From assembly GCA_020436025.1 (NCBI GenBank), contig JAGQYP010000003.1, positions 62,001 to 126,000 on the forward strand: a stretch of DNA of 64,000 nt. Direction: 5' to 3'. This document shows positions 8,078 to 16,645 of the stretch, piece by piece. This DNA is from Crocinitomicaceae bacterium. GTDB lineage: Bacteria > Bacteroidota > Bacteroidia > Flavobacteriales_D > Crocinitomicaceae. A program made the position numbers and the translations under genes. Below the pieces are notes generated by a model. The model had not been told where the DNA came from. It saw only the letters and a list, made by a program, of their open reading frames with translations, and searched no databases. Every line of letters begins with the position of its first letter. Positions within the stretch are counted from its first letter, which is position 1.

Positions 8078-9579
8078 ATTTTATCTATTGAAGCTAGTGT
8101 TTTACTCTTCTTTTGGTTCAATCTCCACCACAATCGGATTGAGAAAGACCAAATTATTAAAAATCCTAATGCAACCGCACTATGAAAGATTGTCATGATT
8201 ACATCACCATAAACCAGATCAAAGTAGGTGGCAATTAAAAAATAAATTCCAAAAACAAATTCTAAAATCTCAATAAAACCGACCTCAGCCTTGACATATT
8301 CATTTTCCTCCCAAACTTCATTTTCCTCTACAATATTAAACTTCGGAGTACGGACAAATCCCGATTGAATCCCCATCCAACCCTCCAATACCGCTAAAGT
8401 ATTATGGATGGTCAGACCAAAAGACAAAAATAAAAACATGAAAAATTTAGGTAAAAACAGAGGGAAAGACTTCCAATTGACCTTATGTGTTCTGGAAAAG
8501 CCAATCCAGTAAACATACATCAATAGAAAATTCAATCCCAAAAAAATCCAGCTGAACTGAAAGTAATCCCTTAATTCAGAATTTTCTCTCGTTATCATCG
8601 CTACCGGAAAGGAAGCTATCAAAGCAAACAAAACAAATATATAAACCGATGAATTCATCAAATGCAGTATCCCATGAATTCGATCGGAAAGTCGCATTCT
8701 TTTATTTGATAAAATTTGAAATAAATGCTTTCTTAAATTCTGAGCTCCACCTTTATTCCATCGGAACTGCTGCTTTTTGAGAGCAAAAATATTTACTGGC
8801 AATTCGGAAGGTGTTTCGATCTCTTCAAGGTATTTGAATTTCCATCCTTTAAACTGAGAGCGATAGGAAAGATCCAAATCCTCAGTTAAAGTTTCAGGGC
8901 TCCAGTTGCCCCCATCCAGAATGCATTGCTTTCTCCAGACCCCTCCTGTTCCATTGAAATTGATAAAATGATGGTATTGATTTCTTGCGGTCTGCTCTAG
9001 CGTAAAATGGGCATCCAAAGCTAAAGTTTGCAAAGAGGTTAAAATGGAATATTCACGATTAATAAAACCCCAACGTGTTTGCACCACTCCAATTTTAGGA
9101 TCTTGAAAACAACCAACCGTTTTGATTAGAAAGTCTGAATCAGGAAGAAAATCAGCATCAAAAATAGCGATCAACTCTCCTTTTGCAGATGCCAACCCTT
9201 CTTTTAGGGCTCCAGCTTTGTATCCAGATCTTTCTTTTCTTCTGATCAAAAGAAATTCCAGCGGTCCTTCGTATGATTCCAACCACCGATCAATAATCTC
9301 CACAGTATCATCATCAGAGTCATCCAAAATCTGAATCTGCAATTTTTCTTCAGGATATTCCATTTCTGCAATGCAATTCAATAAACGATGAACCACATAG
9401 CGTTCGTTATAAATAGGAAGTTGAATCGTAACAAAAGGAAAAAAGGATTTTTTTTGAGCAGAATTGACAGCAGAATTTTTTCTTCCAAATCGATAGAGAA
9501 TCGCCAAATAAAACTGATAACTGGCGTAAACAAATACGCCCACCAAAGCTACGATATAGATCCAGATCAATACGATCAT
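8074..9579 (-). CDS. Processive GT2 glycosyltransferase (cellulose-synthase-like)
   Basis: A 501-residue membrane glycosyltransferase with one N-terminal helix (about 3-25) and about four to five C-terminal helices. The cytoplasmic catalytic domain has all the usual motifs: DDSDDDT (86-92), DAD (141-143), TED (232-234) and QQFRW (270-274). These are the D,D,D,QxxRW residues of processive beta-glycosyltransferases. It lies within four overlapping genes (trmD, GT2, this gene, GT-C). It may act as a lipid glucosyltransferase or make a short polysaccharide; the product is unknown. Confidence 0.85.
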   Translation of the reverse strand: MIVLIWIYIVALVGVFVYASYQFYLAILYRFGRKNSAVNSAQKKSFFPFVTIQLPIYNERYVVHRLLNCIAEMEYPEEKLQIQILDDSDDDTVEIIDRWLESYEGPLEFLLIRRKERSGYKAGALKEGLASAKGELIAIFDADFLPDSDFLIKTVGCFQDPKIGVVQTRWGFINREYSILTSLQTLALDAHFTLEQTARNQYHHFINFNGTGGVWRKQCILDGGNWSPETLTEDLDLSYRSQFKGWKFKYLEEIETPSELPVNIFALKKQQFRWNKGGAQNLRKHLFQILSNKRMRLSDRIHGILHLMNSSVYIFVLFALIASFPVAMITRENSELRDYFQFSWIFLGLNFLLMYVYWIGFSRTHKVNWKSFPLFLPKFFMFLFLSFGLTIHNTLAVLEGWMGIQSGFVRTPKFNIVEENEVWEENEYVKAEVGFIEILEFVFGIYFLIATYFDLVYGDVIMTIFHSAVALGFLIIWSFSIRLWWRLNQKKSKTLASIDKI

Positions 9580-10265
9580 TTTCTAGCGTATTTCATTATG
9601 GTGTACAATATCTTTATTCCCGCCATGAATGCTCCTTTTACCGTTCCAGAAACCTTCGAAACTCCGATTCTTTTCTTATAGTCGACAGGAACCTCACAAA
9701 ATTTCATTTTATGCTGGGCCACTTTCACTTGCATTTCTACGGTCCATCCATAGGTTTTATCCTGCATTTGGATTTTGTTCAAAGAGGATAGTTTAATCGC
9801 TCTGAAAGGGCCTAAATCTGTGAAATTTGCTTTGTAAATCCATTTAAGTAGCTTTCCCGACAACCAGTTTCCGAATCTCTGGGGAATTGTCATGCTCCCC
9901 TCTTCCTGATTTCCTAAGGCTCTAGATCCAATCACCAAATCCATGTCTTCCTCTAAAATGGGACGAACCACCTCAACCATTTGTTCAGGATAATCTGAGT
10001 AATCCCCATCTAAAAAAACAACAATATCTGTCTCAGGATAATTTTGATTGATGTACTGAATTCCTCTCAAACACGCATAGCCATAACCCATTAAAGGTTC
10101 ATTCAAAACTGTTACCCCAGCATTGTTGGCTTCTTTTTCTGTTTGGTCTGATGAATTATTATTGCAAACAATTACTTCTTTTACCAAATCTTTTGGAATC
10201 TCCTGGATGACTTTTCCAATGGATAGTTCCTCATTATAGGCTGGTATGATTACTCGAATGATCAA
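9576..10265 (-). CDS. Dpm1-like GT2 family glycosyltransferase
   Basis: This 229-residue soluble glycosyltransferase has a GT-A fold with [14 protein letters not shown] at the start, CNNNSSDQT (about 34-42) and the metal-binding DGD (86-88), then VIGSRALG and YGWTVEMQ. That pattern is close to polyprenyl-phosphate mannose/glucose synthases (Dpm1/DpgS). It has no C-terminal membrane helices. It overlaps trmD and the processive GT gene by 4 bp each. It may supply lipid-linked sugar to the downstream GT-C enzyme, which is an inference from order alone. Confidence 0.85.
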   Translation of the reverse strand: MIIRVIIPAYNEELSIGKVIQEIPKDLVKEVIVCNNNSSDQTEKEANNAGVTVLNEPLMGYGYACLRGIQYINQNYPETDIVVFLDGDYSDYPEQMVEVVRPILEEDMDLVIGSRALGNQEEGSMTIPQRFGNWLSGKLLKWIYKANFTDLGPFRAIKLSSLNKIQMQDKTYGWTVEMQVKVAQHKMKFCEVPVDYKKRIGVSKVSGTVKGAFMAGIKILYTIMKYARK

Positions 10266-10939
10266 TCTTCCAGTAAATCGGGTCTTTTTTCTTTTGTGAT
10301 TTTAAGGGCTTGTTCTTCTCTCCAGGCATCTATTTTTTTCTGATCTCCGCTTAACAATACATCAGGAACCTTGTGTCCTTTAAATTCTGCTGGTCGGGTA
10401 TACACAGGTGGAGCTAACAAACCATCTTGAAAAGAATCAGTTAATGCTGAAGTTTCATCATTGATTACTCCGGGGATTAATCGAACAATCGCATCTACTG
10501 TAACGGCCGCAGCCAATTCACCACCTGTTAATACATAACTTCCAATGGAAATTTCACGGGTCACATACATTTCTCTTATTCGGTGATCAATCCCTTTGTA
10601 ATGACCACAAATAATCATCAAATTTCCTAACAAAGACATTTCATTGCAATCCCTTTGATCCAAAACTTTTCCATCTGGTGTCATATAAATGATCTCGTCG
10701 TAAGTTCTGTCTTTTGTTAGGCTTTCAATACAATCTGAAAGGGGTTGTGGTGCAATGACCATTCCCGCTCCACCGCCATATTGATAATCATCTACATTCT
10801 TATTGGAGTGTGTAGAAAAATCTCTGATATTATGAATATGTATCTCAACGAGTTCTTTCTCGGCCGCTCTTTTTAATATGGATTCTTTGAGTGGTCCCTC
10901 CAGCAATTGTGGAAGAACAGTTAAAATATCAATTCGCAT
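10262..10939 (-). CDS. trmD: tRNA (guanine(37)-N(1))-methyltransferase TrmD
   Basis: TrmD makes m1G37 next to the anticodon and prevents +1 frameshifting. The 225-residue protein has the SPOUT knot motifs [13 protein letters not shown] (about 50-62), [11 protein letters not shown] (about 110-120) and [11 protein letters not shown] (about 132-142), and a C-terminal helical domain. All expected regions are intact. It is followed directly by the glycosyltransferase gene (4-bp overlap). It lies 11 bp after the SDR stop and not in the usual rpsP-rimM-trmD-rplS order. Confidence 0.97.
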   Translation of the reverse strand: MRIDILTVLPQLLEGPLKESILKRAAEKELVEIHIHNIRDFSTHSNKNVDDYQYGGGAGMVIAPQPLSDCIESLTKDRTYDEIIYMTPDGKVLDQRDCNEMSLLGNLMIICGHYKGIDHRIREMYVTREISIGSYVLTGGELAAAVTVDAIVRLIPGVINDETSALTDSFQDGLLAPPVYTRPAEFKGHKVPDVLLSGDQKKIDAWREEQALKITKEKRPDLLED

Positions 10940-10950
10940 AAGTCACTCTT

Positions 10951-11628
10951 TTAAGGAGTCGACAAAGATACAGGTAATATTTTCCCGTTAAAATATTTTG
11001 AACCGTTGATTGCGAAATCAGCAATAAACTTTGCCATTTCTGCAGGTGATGTGGGCGCTTGGTAACCAGGAAAAGCCTCTTCCAACATCTCCGTTTGCAC
11101 TGCCCCAAGAGCCAAGCAATTGACAGCAATTTCCTTTTCTTTAAGTTCCTCTGCAAGCAATTCAGTTAAATTTGCAATTGCAGCTTTAGATGAAGAATAA
11201 GCCGATAAACCAGGAAACTTGGCACTACCTTGGAATCCGCCCATAGAGGAGATATTGACCACATGACTTCCCTTTTTCAATTTGGGTAAGGCCGCTTGAA
11301 TCAATCTAAAGGGACCAAAAACATTGACTTCATAGGAGCGAAGTAAGTCCTCCTTAGATAACTTTTCAAAAGGCTGATTGACAAGGAATCCAGCATTATT
11401 GATAATCACATCTACTTCCTCGATTTCCTCAATCAGCATTCCTAGTTTTTCATCCAGGGTCTCATCAGAAAAATCAATCGATTTATGCATCACATTCGAT
11501 GCACCCAATTTTTCGATTCTATCTAGATTTCGAGATACGGCGTAGATTTTATTATCAAAATTGGAAGAGAGTTTTTTTACTAACTCAAATCCAATTCCTC
11601 TTCCTGCACCTGTGATAATGATATTCAT
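10951..11628 (-). CDS. SDR family NAD(P)-dependent oxidoreductase
   Basis: A short-chain dehydrogenase of 225 residues. The cofactor motif TGAGRGIG is at about residues 5-12, NNAG follows in the middle, and the catalytic S...YxxxK is in HVVNISS...AYSSSKAA. I use the ATG at 11628 and not an in-frame start 51 bases upstream, because MNIIITGAGRG is the normal N-terminus and the ATG overlaps the upstream stop by one base (TAATG). It follows the ferredoxin-reductase pair; the substrate is unknown. Confidence 0.88.
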   Translation of the reverse strand: MNIIITGAGRGIGFELVKKLSSNFDNKIYAVSRNLDRIEKLGASNVMHKSIDFSDETLDEKLGMLIEEIEEVDVIINNAGFLVNQPFEKLSKEDLLRSYEVNVFGPFRLIQAALPKLKKGSHVVNISSMGGFQGSAKFPGLSAYSSSKAAIANLTELLAEELKEKEIAVNCLALGAVQTEMLEEAFPGYQAPTSPAEMAKFIADFAINGSKYFNGKILPVSLSTP

Positions 11629-12686
11629 TATTCGTCGAAAGTCAGTTTTAATGTATCTGAAGTTGCCACAGCCTGACAAGTCAAAATGTAACCTTCTTCA
11701 ATTTCTTTATCCGTCAACGAAAGATTCAACTTCATTTCTGCTGATCCTTCCTGAACTTTTGCTTTGCACGTACAGCATACCCCACCTTTACAAGAGAAGG
11801 GAGCTTCCATTCCATTTTTGTAGAAACTATCCAATAACATTTTAGAAGTATCCACATCCATTTCATTGGTTTCGCCGTTCAATGTCACTGCCACATGACA
11901 AGTTGCACTTCCTGATTTAATGTCCTTTGCCTTTACACTTACCGGAGTGGTAAACAATTCAAATCGAATTTTATTTTCAGGTACACCTTTTTCAACAAGA
12001 AAATCTTTGGTAGAGAAAATCAACCCCTCTGGTCCACACAAATAAAAAGCATCCGAATTCAAATCAACTTTTTCTTCCAGTGTTTTTGGTGTAATTCTTC
12101 CTTCAATAAATCCATCTTTATTCTCTCCAGAAAGAAAATAATTTTTACTGATTTTATCTGAAGTCCGGTCTATCTCCGATTTAAAAATCTTTTCATTTTC
12201 ATTTCGACTACCATAAAACAAGTCCATCTGACCTCCAACTCTTTCAATATACTGAATCATGGACATAATAGGCGTAATTCCAGAACCTGCGCAGATAGCA
12301 GTTACCTTTTTTGCGTTGGAATCCAATATGAAATTCCCTTCAGGTTTCATGAATTCAATTTGGGTACCAGCTTGTAACTGATCATTAATATGGCTACTAA
12401 CTTTTCCTCCCTCAATTTTTTTACAAGCAATTTGTATCGTGCTATTATCAGCTGAATCGCTGCATATAGAATACGATCGATGGAAATTCCCTTGAGAGGT
12501 TTTAAAGTTTCCTGTTAAATACTGACCAGGTTTAAATTGAAAAGTAGATCTTAATTCCTCTGGAATAGTTAGTGAAACGACAGCTGTATCACTTGTATTC
12601 TTTTCCACTTTGTCAACAGTAAGCAAATAGAACCCTTTCGATACTTTGTCTTCCTTTTTGCTGAAAATTTTCTTAAATAGAGCCAT
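11628..12686 (-). CDS. PaaE-like ferredoxin reductase with 2Fe-2S domain (copy 1)
   Basis: A 352-residue electron-transfer flavoprotein. Order of domains: FAD-binding barrel with HRSYSI (about 70-75), NAD-binding domain with CAGSGITPIMSMI (about 130-142), and a C-terminal plant-type ferredoxin with Cys ligands in CKGGVCCTC plus a fourth Cys in ILTCQ. This is the architecture of the phenylacetyl-CoA epoxidase reductase PaaE. No paaABCD genes are nearby, so the partner oxygenase or desaturase is elsewhere. It is 4 bp downstream of a close paralogue, pointing to tandem duplication. Confidence 0.85.
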   Translation of the reverse strand: MALFKKIFSKKEDKVSKGFYLLTVDKVEKNTSDTAVVSLTIPEELRSTFQFKPGQYLTGNFKTSQGNFHRSYSICSDSADNSTIQIACKKIEGGKVSSHINDQLQAGTQIEFMKPEGNFILDSNAKKVTAICAGSGITPIMSMIQYIERVGGQMDLFYGSRNENEKIFKSEIDRTSDKISKNYFLSGENKDGFIEGRITPKTLEEKVDLNSDAFYLCGPEGLIFSTKDFLVEKGVPENKIRFELFTTPVSVKAKDIKSGSATCHVAVTLNGETNEMDVDTSKMLLDSFYKNGMEAPFSCKGGVCCTCKAKVQEGSAEMKLNLSLTDKEIEEGYILTCQAVATSDTLKLTFDE

Positions 12687-12690
12687 AGTT

Positions 12691-13749
12691 TTAATATTCG
12701 TCGAAACTAACTACTAAATTATCGGACTCGGGATGTGATTGACAAGTAAGAATAAACCCTTGTTCTACTTCATCAGGATCAAGAGCATAGTTCTGGATCA
12801 TTTTAGCCTTCCCTTCCATAACTTTTGCCTTACAAGTACAGCATACACCTCCTTTACATCCAAAAGGTAAATCTGCTCCTGCTTCAGCTCCTGCTTCAAG
12901 GATAGTTGGACCGTTCATTGCCAATTCAAATTCAAACTCCTCATCATCTATGATCATGGTAACTCTAGAAGTTCCAGTTGCCAAATTGGATTCTGCTTCT
13001 TTCGCTTCTTCAGATTCCGCCACAAAAAACAATTCAAAATGAATTTTATCTTTTGGAACACCCATAAATTCGAATTCCGTTGAAGTATTCTTGACCATAT
13101 CCTCTGGGCCACATAAGTACACTCCAGAGATTTCTGACTTATTAATGCTTTCAGTTACCGTCTTTACAATCTCCACATTGATTCTTCCTTTCAAACCATC
13201 GTAAGAATCATCTCTGGAGATTACATAATTCATTTGAAGTCTGTCCCCATAAGTGTCCATCAATTTCTCAATTTCTGCCTTATAGATGACGCTATTCATA
13301 TTTTTATTCCCATAGATCAAAACGGCCGTTTGATTTGTATTGCTCAAGGTTTCTTTAACCATGGATAACACTGGCGTAATCCCAGATCCAGCAGCTACAA
13401 AGACTGAAATTGAACCATTTCCTTGATTCTTCAATACAAAATTTCCAGTTGGTGGCATGACTTCCATTTCCTGTCCTACCTTAAGCTCTTGATTTGCATA
13501 AGTAGAGAAAACACCTTTTTGAATTTGTTTTACAGCCACTTTCAATCCTTCCCCTTTGCCAGAGGAAATTGAATAAGATCTTCTGATATCTTCGCCATTG
13601 ATCATGGCTTTCAAAGTCAAATATTGACCTGGAATAAAATCAAATTTTGAACTTAATGTTGGATCTACATCAAAAGAGATGGAAACAGTATCTTCTGTTT
13701 CTTTTGTAATATTTGAAATTTTTAAGGAATAAAAATTGGTATCTATCAT
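12691..13749 (-). CDS. PaaE-like ferredoxin reductase with 2Fe-2S domain (copy 2)
   Basis: A 352-residue paralogue of the next gene, with the same order: FAD domain (RRSYSIS at about 55-61), NAD domain (AAGSGITPVLSMV) and C-terminal 2Fe-2S ferredoxin (CKGGVCCTC, then ILTCQS). It takes electrons from NAD(P)H through FAD to the Fe-S centre. I choose the ATG at 13749. The frame can be extended to a TTG 18 bases upstream, but that TTG is the end of a TATTTTTG -7 promoter box. It is probably the first gene of the run leading toward trmD. Confidence 0.85.
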   Translation of the reverse strand: MIDTNFYSLKISNITKETEDTVSISFDVDPTLSSKFDFIPGQYLTLKAMINGEDIRRSYSISSGKGEGLKVAVKQIQKGVFSTYANQELKVGQEMEVMPPTGNFVLKNQGNGSISVFVAAGSGITPVLSMVKETLSNTNQTAVLIYGNKNMNSVIYKAEIEKLMDTYGDRLQMNYVISRDDSYDGLKGRINVEIVKTVTESINKSEISGVYLCGPEDMVKNTSTEFEFMGVPKDKIHFELFFVAESEEAKEAESNLATGTSRVTMIIDDEEFEFELAMNGPTILEAGAEAGADLPFGCKGGVCCTCKAKVMEGKAKMIQNYALDPDEVEQGFILTCQSHPESDNLVVSFDEY

Positions 13750-13764
13750 TTCAAAAAATTTGTG

Positions 13765-13772
13765 CAAAAATA
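13765..13772 (-). promoter_or_regulatory. -7 promoter box TATTTTTG upstream of the reductase genes
   Basis: The minus strand reads TATTTTTG, matching the Bacteroidota -7 consensus TAnnTTTG, about 15 bases before the ATG at 13749. No convincing -33 TTG is seen at the right distance. The inferred leader is about 10 nt. Confidence 0.5.
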
Positions 13773-13837
13773 CAATTTTCTTCTAAACTCTTTCCCGGGT
13801 AAAGATTATAAAGAAAAGTAATGAAAGTCAAAAATGT

Positions 13838-14125
13838 TCAACCCGAAAACCATAAAGTGGACCAAACAACAAAACCAATGATGGCCATGTAGACAACATA
13901 AAAGGTTTTCAGAATACTGTAAAGCATTAATTTGAATGGGTTTTGACTCTCTTTAAGTCTTTCCAACCAGAGTTCAAACTTAGAGGGTTTTTCATCCTCA
14001 AAAAGTTGAAATCGTTTTTCTTCTCTCTCAATTTCTTCAATCTTCAGAGAAACCCCACAATTGGTACAATTTTCAAGGTCAGCATTTGTCCAGGTACTAC
14101 ATTCCCTACACTTAATTTCCTTCAT
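13838..14125 (-). CDS. Small zinc-ribbon protein with C-terminal membrane helix
   Basis: This 95-residue protein starts with a zinc ribbon: CREC (6-9) and CTNC (20-23). A charged helical middle (about 30-62) leads to a C-terminal membrane helix (about 68-92, LYSILKTFYVVYMAIIGFVVW). It is likely a tail-anchored inner-membrane protein with a cytoplasmic ribbon. It starts right after the stop of the HU/SPOR gene with no gap, so the two are coupled. The function is unknown. Confidence 0.6.
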   Translation of the reverse strand: MKEIKCRECSTWTNADLENCTNCGVSLKIEEIEREEKRFQLFEDEKPSKFELWLERLKESQNPFKLMLYSILKTFYVVYMAIIGFVVWSTLWFSG

Positions 14126-15604
14126 CTATTTCTTTTTGAAAATCCAGGCTCCTTTATATTCAGAAAAACTACTTAAATCAGATTTTGCAGACTGCATATC
14201 ACCATAAGATTTTATGGATACCAAACTCAATCCGCTATAAGTACCTAAATTTTGAGCTGGATATCCTTTGCCTTGCAATTCTGCCACCAATCGATCCGCA
14301 TTGGAATTATCAGAAAATCCTCCAACAATTACGTGGTAGGATCCCGATGAAGTCACATTTTGAATTTTTGGTTCTTCTTTAACTACTGGTTCCTCCTTAA
14401 CAACTTTTTCCTCGACTACTGGATCATTTTGTATCGGTTCTTCAACATTTTCTACATTATTCTCATCTACCTGATTTTCATCTGTAGCAGTAGTGTCTTG
14501 GGTTTCTTTGACCACTTCATCCTGATGTTCTTCATCTTGATGGTCATTGGAAGCCGTATCATGATTATGATTATCTTTATCTTCAGATCCATCGGTGGTT
14601 TGTTCCATTCCAATCCAACCTTTCACCATATCCCATTTGAAAATCGTAAAAGATCCCGCTCCTAGAACCAATAGAACCAAAATAATCAAAACAACCTTAA
14701 GGGCTTTATTCCCTCCACTTTCTTTAGCTTCTCCTTCTTTTCCAGAGGGCTTTTTCTTTTTGGCTTCTAGTTTCTTTTGTCTTGCCTCTTCTTTTGCTTT
14801 CTTCTGAGCCTCTAATTTCTTTCTTTTTTCTTCTTCCGCTTTAGCTTTAGCCATTTTAGCGTCATCCGCTTTTTTCTTCTTTTCTTCAGCCGCATTTTGT
14901 TTGACTGCCTCTGCTTTAGCTTTTGGATCTTCTTTAGGCTTAATTGCTGATTTTGCCTCTTCAGCTTTTACAGCATTTGTCGAAGCCGCTGCAGCAGGAG
15001 CTTCCGTTTTCGGTTTAATTTCAGATTTTTTCTCCTCAGGTTTCTCTGATTTTGGCTCTTCTATTTTAGGAGTAATGATATTCTTTGGCTTTTCTGCTTC
15101 TTTTACCGGATCAACTGACTTATCTGCTACTTTCGCAGGTTTTGCTGGCTCTTCAGACTTGGCTGTAGGTTTGACCTCCTCTTTCTTAGGTGTTTCTTTC
15201 TTTACTTCCGTTTTTGCTTCTTCCTTCTTTACCTCTTCTTTTTTAGGTTCCTCTTTCTTTGGTTCTTCCTTCTTGTCTGCAACATCCTTTAATTGATCCC
15301 ATGATTCAAAATCAATAGAACCATCATCTCCTTTGAAGAATCTTCCTAAACCAAATATATCATAGGTTTCTCCCTGGTCTAATTTTGCGTTAATTTCTCT
15401 AACTAATTTTGCTACACTATTCGCAGCTTCCTGGGCATCAACACCATCACTTTTGGAAATATATTCTTCTAATTTGTGATCGTTGATTTTCAGGTATTTA
15501 TTAAATACAAAGGTCCCATCAATTGCCCCATTCATTAGAGCACCCAATCCAGGAATAATAACTGTTGATTCGACTTTGAGTAGTTCAATGATATACTTAT
15601 CCAT
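14126..15604 (-). CDS. HU-CCDC81/SPOR domain membrane protein
   Basis: A 492-residue bitopic protein. Residues 1-105 form an HU-CCDC81-like domain typical of Bacteroidota (VESTVIIPGLGALMN...VFNKYLKIND). Residues 110-300 are a long Lys/Glu/Ala/Pro-rich charged linker with repeated KKEEPKKEE blocks. Residues 301-322 are a membrane helix. The periplasmic part has an acidic linker and a C-terminal SPOR domain (about 418-492), which in other proteins binds denuded peptidoglycan at division sites. It may link the chromosome or cytoplasm to septal wall, which is an inference from domains. Confidence 0.85.
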   Translation of the reverse strand: MDKYIIELLKVESTVIIPGLGALMNGAIDGTFVFNKYLKINDHKLEEYISKSDGVDAQEAANSVAKLVREINAKLDQGETYDIFGLGRFFKGDDGSIDFESWDQLKDVADKKEEPKKEEPKKEEVKKEEAKTEVKKETPKKEEVKPTAKSEEPAKPAKVADKSVDPVKEAEKPKNIITPKIEEPKSEKPEEKKSEIKPKTEAPAAAASTNAVKAEEAKSAIKPKEDPKAKAEAVKQNAAEEKKKKADDAKMAKAKAEEEKRKKLEAQKKAKEEARQKKLEAKKKKPSGKEGEAKESGGNKALKVVLIILVLLVLGAGSFTIFKWDMVKGWIGMEQTTDGSEDKDNHNHDTASNDHQDEEHQDEVVKETQDTTATDENQVDENNVENVEEPIQNDPVVEEKVVKEEPVVKEEPKIQNVTSSGSYHVIVGGFSDNSNADRLVAELQGKGYPAQNLGTYSGLSLVSIKSYGDMQSAKSDLSSFSEYKGAWIFKKK

Positions 15605-15655
15605 AAGTTTGAAATTAGTTAGAGACTGAAATATAAATATTTATTTTGACTTCCC

Positions 15656-16510
15656 TTAAAACATATCTTTAAAATTCAAGGCATTATCAAGTCTAACGCC
15701 TTTTTCTGCGTTTTTCAAAGTACAAATTTCATTTACGGAATCATGTTCCAAGAAAAGAACATATTCCTTTTCCGATGCCGTATTTAAAAATCTACCCTTT
15801 TCATCCATCGTAATTAAAGGTCGGGTATCGTATCCCATTACATATGGCAGTGGAATATGACCAGTACTTGGGAGCAAATCAGCCATAAACACCAGAGTTT
15901 TTCCTTTATAATGAATATGAGGAATCATCTGGCTTTCGGTATGCCCATCAACAAAAAGTACATCAATGTTCTGGAACACATTCTCAGTAAAATCTCCTTT
16001 TCTATCCACAAACTTCAATTGGCCACTTTCTTCGATCGGCATGATGTTTTCAGACAAAAAAGAGGCTCTTTCTCTTGGGTTGGGTTTGGTAGCCCAATTC
16101 CAATGCTTTTCGGTGCTCCAATGAATCGCGTTTTTAAATACCAATTCAAATCCAGTTCGAGACGAATTCCATTTCACGGCTCCACCACAATGGTCAAAAT
16201 GCAAATGTGTCAGAAAAACATCAGTGACGTCCTCTGGTGAAAAACCCAATTTTTTTAAATTCAAAATCAACTGATCTTCTCCAAATAAGTAGTAATGGCT
16301 AAAGAATTTTTCACTTTGCTTGTCTCCAATCCCGCAATCTATTAACATTAACCGATCCCCATCTTCAATCAACAAAGAACGCATCGCCCAAGAGCACATA
16401 TTGTTTTCATCGGCAGGATTTGTTTTTGACCATAATGTTTTAGGAACAACGCCAAACATAGCCCCACCATCTAACTTGAAATAACCTGTATTAAGAGGAT
16501 AAATTGTCAT
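15656..16510 (-). CDS. MBL fold metallo-hydrolase
   Basis: A 284-residue metallo-beta-lactamase-fold enzyme. The metal site HxHxDH is complete in TDVFLTHLHFDHCGGAV (about 97-113). Further metal ligands are likely His in FVDGHTESQM and the late His in FLEHDSV. There is no signal peptide, so it acts in the cytoplasm. Family members include lactonases and thioester or phosphodiester hydrolases; the exact substrate is not readable. It is divergently transcribed from mpl. Confidence 0.85.
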   Translation of the reverse strand: MTIYPLNTGYFKLDGGAMFGVVPKTLWSKTNPADENNMCSWAMRSLLIEDGDRLMLIDCGIGDKQSEKFFSHYYLFGEDQLILNLKKLGFSPEDVTDVFLTHLHFDHCGGAVKWNSSRTGFELVFKNAIHWSTEKHWNWATKPNPRERASFLSENIMPIEESGQLKFVDRKGDFTENVFQNIDVLFVDGHTESQMIPHIHYKGKTLVFMADLLPSTGHIPLPYVMGYDTRPLITMDEKGRFLNTASEKEYVLFLEHDSVNEICTLKNAEKGVRLDNALNFKDMF

Positions 16511-16645
16511 ATTGAATTTTAAGCTAAAACTAACAATTTGTTTTTAGTCGGATAGAAATAATTAAATGAAATCTGTGAAGAAAAGGTAGAGTTCTTATTG
16601 ACTTAACATTAAAATAATTCGCAAATTTCCAAAAACATTAAAAGT

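Noticed and set aside
11629-11679. 51-base N-terminal extension of the SDR gene
   Set aside because: It would overlap the upstream reductase gene and moves the TGAGRGIG motif away from its normal place at the N-terminus.
14901-15296. 131-aa plus-strand ORF opposite the HU/SPOR gene
   Set aside because: It is the antisense of the Lys/Glu/Ala-rich linker and consists of low-complexity Ser/Phe/Ala; the composition of the real gene explains it.
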